A DNA stretch of 64,000 nucleotides, from NCBI GenBank assembly GCA_902785705.1, contig CACZZN010000007.1, forward strand, positions 1 through 64,000, read 5' to 3'. Positions 61,002-64,000 of this stretch are shown piece after piece (within the stretch, counting starts at the first letter, position 1; each line of letters starts with the position of its first letter). The translations under genes were made by a program, and so were the position numbers. The notes below the pieces were generated by a model. It saw only the letters and a program-made list of their open reading frames with translations, was not told the DNA's origin and did no database searches. The DNA is from an uncultured Veillonellaceae bacterium (lineage in GTDB: Bacteria > Bacillota > Negativicutes > Selenomonadales > Selenomonadaceae).

Positions 61002-62390
61002 ATGCTGCGACGGATGGAGGAGATATGCAGGGCAAAAGGGCTTTTTTCCAAAGGGGCAAGCATTGTGATCGCATGTTCCGGAGGGCCGGACTCCCTTGCT
61101 TTGGCGGATCTGTTGCGGCGTATGGCAGGGCGATGGGAGCTGCGTCTCTGTATTGCGCATTTTGAGCATGGGATCCGAGGCGAAGCCTCTATCGCGGATG
61201 CGCGTTTTGTGGAGGAGCAGGCAAAGCGTTGGGGGATTCCCTTTTATATGGAATCGGCGGATGTGCCGACCTATGCGAGGGAACGGCAGCTATCCCTTGA
61301 GACTGCGGCTCGAAGGCTTCGCCATCGTTTTTTGTCGAAGACCTGCGATCAGCTGGGATTTGACTGGATAGCGCTGGCACATCATGCAGACGATCAGGCA
61401 GAGACCATCCTCATGCATCTCTTGCGGGGGAGCGGCTTGGAGGGGTTGACGGGAATCCGGGCGAAAAATGGAAGGCTCATACGCCCTTTGCTGGAATTTC
61501 GCAAGCAGGAACTGGAAGACTACTGCCTGGATCATATGATGGAGCCGAGGCTCGATGCGACCAATGAGGTTCCGGAAGGGACGCGCAACCGGATCCGGTT
61601 GAAGCTGTTGCCGGAACTCAGGAAGGAGTACAATGCTTCCGTCGAGACCAGTCTGCTGCATCTTGGCAGAATGGCAGGGGAAATCCATGATTTCCTGCAG
61701 ACGGAATTGCAGAGGGTCTGGGTGGAGGCGGTCCGATGGGAAGGGGAGCGCCCGGAACTTTCCCAGGAAGCGTTCCGGCAGCTGCATCCCACGATGCAGC
61801 GGGTTCTTCTGCGCGCCTATCTGGCGGCGCTGTCTGACGGCAGCACGCGGGATATGGAATTCATCCACTTTGAAAAGGTGCGGGAGCTTTTGACGGACGG
61901 GATGACCGGGGGACAGTGCGATCTGCCGCACGGTCTGCGCATTCGCCTCTCCTATGGGTGGCTGCATCGAGTGGCAGACAGCGAGCAGGAATACCCTCTT
62001 TGCGAGGTCAAGGTGCCGGGCTGGACAGAGCTTCCCGCCTATGGAATCAGCCTTTGGACCGAGCTCCTTTCCGATGCCCCCAAGGAAACAGGGGCGTTGG
62101 AGTACTATTGTGACTACAGGAAACTCCGGAGCAGGATCTTTATCCGGGGCAGGCACGAGGGAGACAGGATTTCCTGCAGCGGCGGTACAAAGAAGCTGAA
62201 GGAGCTTTTTATCGATACCAGGCTGCGGCAGGAGCAGCGGGATGGTTACCCTCTCCTAGTAAGCGGGGAGCAGATTCTCTGGGTTCCGGGAATCCGGAGG
62301 AGCAATTTGTTTCCGGTGGATGAGGGGACAAAAGAGATACTCTATGTGAGAATGGGAAGAAAGGGAGATAGTCGCTATGATGAAGGATGA
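61002..62390 (+). CDS. tilS: tRNA(Ile)-lysidine synthetase TilS
   Basis: 462 aa. The PP-loop SGGPDSLA (near residue 28) binds ATP. HFEHGIRGEASIADARFVEEQA and HHADDQAETILMHLLRGSG are typical TilS text, and the C-terminal half carries the TilS substrate-recognition domains. It turns C34 of the CAU-anticodon isoleucine tRNA into lysidine. ATG 61002 has AGGAGG close upstream; the longer frame crosses the terminator. It overlaps hpt by 14 nt. Confidence 0.94.
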   Translation: MLRRMEEICRAKGLFSKGASIVIACSGGPDSLALADLLRRMAGRWELRLCIAHFEHGIRGEASIADARFVEEQAKRWGIPFYMESADVPTYARERQLSLETAARRLRHRFLSKTCDQLGFDWIALAHHADDQAETILMHLLRGSGLEGLTGIRAKNGRLIRPLLEFRKQELEDYCLDHMMEPRLDATNEVPEGTRNRIRLKLLPELRKEYNASVETSLLHLGRMAGEIHDFLQTELQRVWVEAVRWEGERPELSQEAFRQLHPTMQRVLLRAYLAALSDGSTRDMEFIHFEKVRELLTDGMTGGQCDLPHGLRIRLSYGWLHRVADSEQEYPLCEVKVPGWTELPAYGISLWTELLSDAPKETGALEYYCDYRKLRSRIFIRGRHEGDRISCSGGTKKLKELFIDTRLRQEQRDGYPLLVSGEQILWVPGIRRSNLFPVDEGTKEILYVRMGRKGDSRYDEG

Positions 62391-62925
62391 TATCCGGCAG
62401 GTTTTGTTCACGCATGAGGAGATCCAGCGCAGGGTAAGCGAGCTGGCAAAGGAGATTGAGGAAGACTACAAAAATCTCGAAGGAGATATTTACTGTGTCG
62501 GGATTTTGAAAGGCGCCGTGGTTTTCTATACGGATCTGGTGTGCCGGATCGGGCTTCCCGTGCGCTTTGATTTCATGATAGCATCGAGCTACGGGAATGC
62601 CACAAAGAGCAGTGGAATGGTCCGGATACTGAAGGATCTGGATTTTGACATTACGGGATGCCATGTAATCGTGGTAGAAGATATCATTGATTCGGGGACT
62701 ACGATGGAGTATCTGAAAAAGTATCTCCAGAACAGAAAGGCGGCAAGTGTGCGGCTCTGCTCCTTCCTGAGCAAGCCTTCCCGCCGCAGGGTGGATGTTG
62801 ATATCGATTATTGTGGATTCGAGGTGCCGGATGAGTTTCTGGTGGGGTACGGGCTGGACTATGCGGGACTGTATCGGAATCTGCCTTATATCGGGGTGTT
62901 GAAGCGGGAGATTTACGAGAAGTGA
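62377..62925 (+). CDS. hpt: Hypoxanthine-guanine phosphoribosyltransferase
   Basis: 182 aa. The PRPP loop VVVEDIIDSGTTMEYL is intact. GILKGAVVFYTDLV and VGYGLDYAGLYRNLPYIGVL fit the family. It salvages hypoxanthine and guanine. The tilS-hpt pairing is common in Firmicutes. Confidence 0.95.
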   Translation: MMKDDIRQVLFTHEEIQRRVSELAKEIEEDYKNLEGDIYCVGILKGAVVFYTDLVCRIGLPVRFDFMIASSYGNATKSSGMVRILKDLDFDITGCHVIVVEDIIDSGTTMEYLKKYLQNRKAASVRLCSFLSKPSRRRVDVDIDYCGFEVPDEFLVGYGLDYAGLYRNLPYIGVLKREIYEK

Positions 62926-63007
62926 ACAGGTACCTTTTGCTCATGGCAAAGTCCGAACATGATAGCATTTGGGATTTGTTCAAAATCCCGGTTTGGAGGA
63001 AAGAGAA

Positions 63008-64000
63008 TGAAAGCAACGAATTTGTATGCACCGACGTTGAGGGAATCGCCTGCGGAGGCGGAGGTCATCAGCCATAAGCTCATGCTGCGGGCGGGCTTGA
63101 TCCGCAAGGCTGCGGGAGGTGTGTATTCCTATCTGCCGCTGGGATGGCGTACGATACGCAAGATCCAGCAGATCATCCGCGAGGAGATGGATGCGGCAGG
63201 CGGACAGGAGATAGCGATGCCCATCATACAGCCCTCGGAGCTTTGGAAGGAAAGCGGCAGATGGGAGGTCTATGGCGACGAGATGATGCGCATGAAGGAC
63301 CGGCATGGACGGGAGTTCTGCCTTGGCCCGACGCATGAGGAGATGATCACGGCACTGGTCCGGGACGAGGTGCGTTCCTATAAGCAGCTCCCGCTCATGC
63401 TGTATCAGATGGCGAACAAGTACCGCGATGAGATACGCCCGCGCTTCGGGCTCATGAGGAGCCGCGAATTCATCATGAAGGATCTCTATTCCTTCGACCG
63501 GGATGAGGAGGGCATGAACGTCTCCTACCAAAAGATGTACGATGCCTATGCCAAGATTTTTACACGCTGTGGGCTGGAATTCCGCCCGGTGGAAGCAGAC
63601 AATGGGGCCATCGGTGGGGGACATTCCCATGAATTCACGGTTTTGGCACAGTCGGGGGAGTCTTCCATTGCCTATTGTGGCGGCTGCGACTATGCGGCAA
63701 GCGACGAAAAAGCAGAACTGAAGGTCATTGTGGAGGCGCCGGAGGATGCGCTTCCTTTAGAAAAAGTGGAGACGCCCGATGCGCATACCATCGAGCTGGT
63801 GAAGGACTATCTGCAGGTTCCCATAGAAAAGACCATCAAGGCGGTCGCTTTCCAGGATGATGATGAACGATTGATCCTTGCGTTCGTGCGCGGCGACCAT
63901 GAGGTGAACGAGGTCAAAATCCTGAATGCTGTGGAGGGCGCATTGCATCTTCATATGGCAGAGGAATCCGCAATCGTTGCGGCGGGCGGCTGTCCGGGCT
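63008..64000 (+). CDS. proS: Prolyl-tRNA synthetase ProS, 5' part (cut by window end)
   Basis: 331 codons are seen, and the gene continues beyond the window. Bacterial-type class II synthetase: [19 protein letters not shown], motif 2 region [21 protein letters not shown], and the start of the editing (INS) domain after about 225. It charges tRNA-Pro. GGAGG lies before ATG 63008. The 82-bp gap from hpt has only a short hairpin (GGGATTT/AAATCCC) and no room for a T-box. Confidence 0.95.

Noticed and set aside
62926-63007. A possible T-box riboswitch before proS
   Set aside because: The gap is 82 bp and has only one 7-bp hairpin. A T-box with specifier loop and antiterminator does not fit.
1-64000. 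rRNA, tRNA, prophage or complete insertion sequence
   Set aside because: No tRNA cloverleaf with a CCA-type end, no rRNA signature and no transposase or phage structural gene was recognised. Only short repeats and an Rpn-like remnant were found.

Overview
The window looks like a chromosomal segment of a strictly anaerobic, motile member of the Negativicutes, most likely Selenomonadaceae (Selenomonas or a close relative). The grounds are a Firmicutes-type flagellar/chemotaxis gene order (fliM, a FliY with CheC-like and FliN parts, flhF, flhG, cheC, cheD, fliA), a class III anaerobic ribonucleotide reductase, a GC-rich coding bias and frequent GTG/TTG starts. The genus is an inference, since no rRNA or tRNA gene is present. 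The right end cuts through proS.

Positions 1-8419 hold two small unknown genes, a FIST-domain hybrid histidine kinase, a phosphoethanolamine-transferase-like membrane sulfatase-fold enzyme, a Fic protein with two tandem inverted repeats in front of it, a repeated intergenic element and a small VOC-fold protein.

Positions 8420-18713 form a type III-A CRISPR locus: cas6, cas10/csm1 (HD and GGDD motifs intact), csm2, csm3, csm4, csm5, a leader, 12 repeats with 11 spacers, a truncated Rpn-like remnant, cas1, and a convergent csm6 (CARF plus HEPN). Interference and cyclic-oligoadenylate signalling look complete. Adaptation looks damaged: cas1 runs out of frame into what appears to be the last third of cas2, and no whole cas2 is present.

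Positions 18730-23898 carry nrdD with two NrdR-like boxes 32 bp apart at its promoter, a 4-nt-overlapping radical-SAM gene of the AmmeMemoRadiSam family, a cloverleaf-like repeat, an HD hydrolase gene and pfkA. The predicted NrdD stops just before the place where the glycyl-radical loop is expected. Positions 23921-28950 hold three tandem membrane diguanylate cyclases of one architecture, with a 162-bp foldback repeat between the first two.

Positions 28999-33263 are a housekeeping run (yaaR, holB, ricT, a trmN6-like methyltransferase, rsmI). Next comes an unusual condensation-domain protein with a cyclic-nucleotide-binding-like C terminus. Positions 35430-56875 are a flagellar and chemotaxis cluster that builds the switch, the export gate, the FlhF/FlhG placement GTPases, the c-di-GMP brake, the chemotaxis core and sigma-28. 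Positions 57039-64000 hold HU, an SDR, a diacylglycerol glycosyltransferase-like gene, a duplicated zinc-ribbon protein, divIC, an S1-domain gene, tilS, hpt and the start of proS.

Several gene starts were moved from the longest open frame to an internal codon with a Shine-Dalgarno sequence. Each such choice is explained in the entry.
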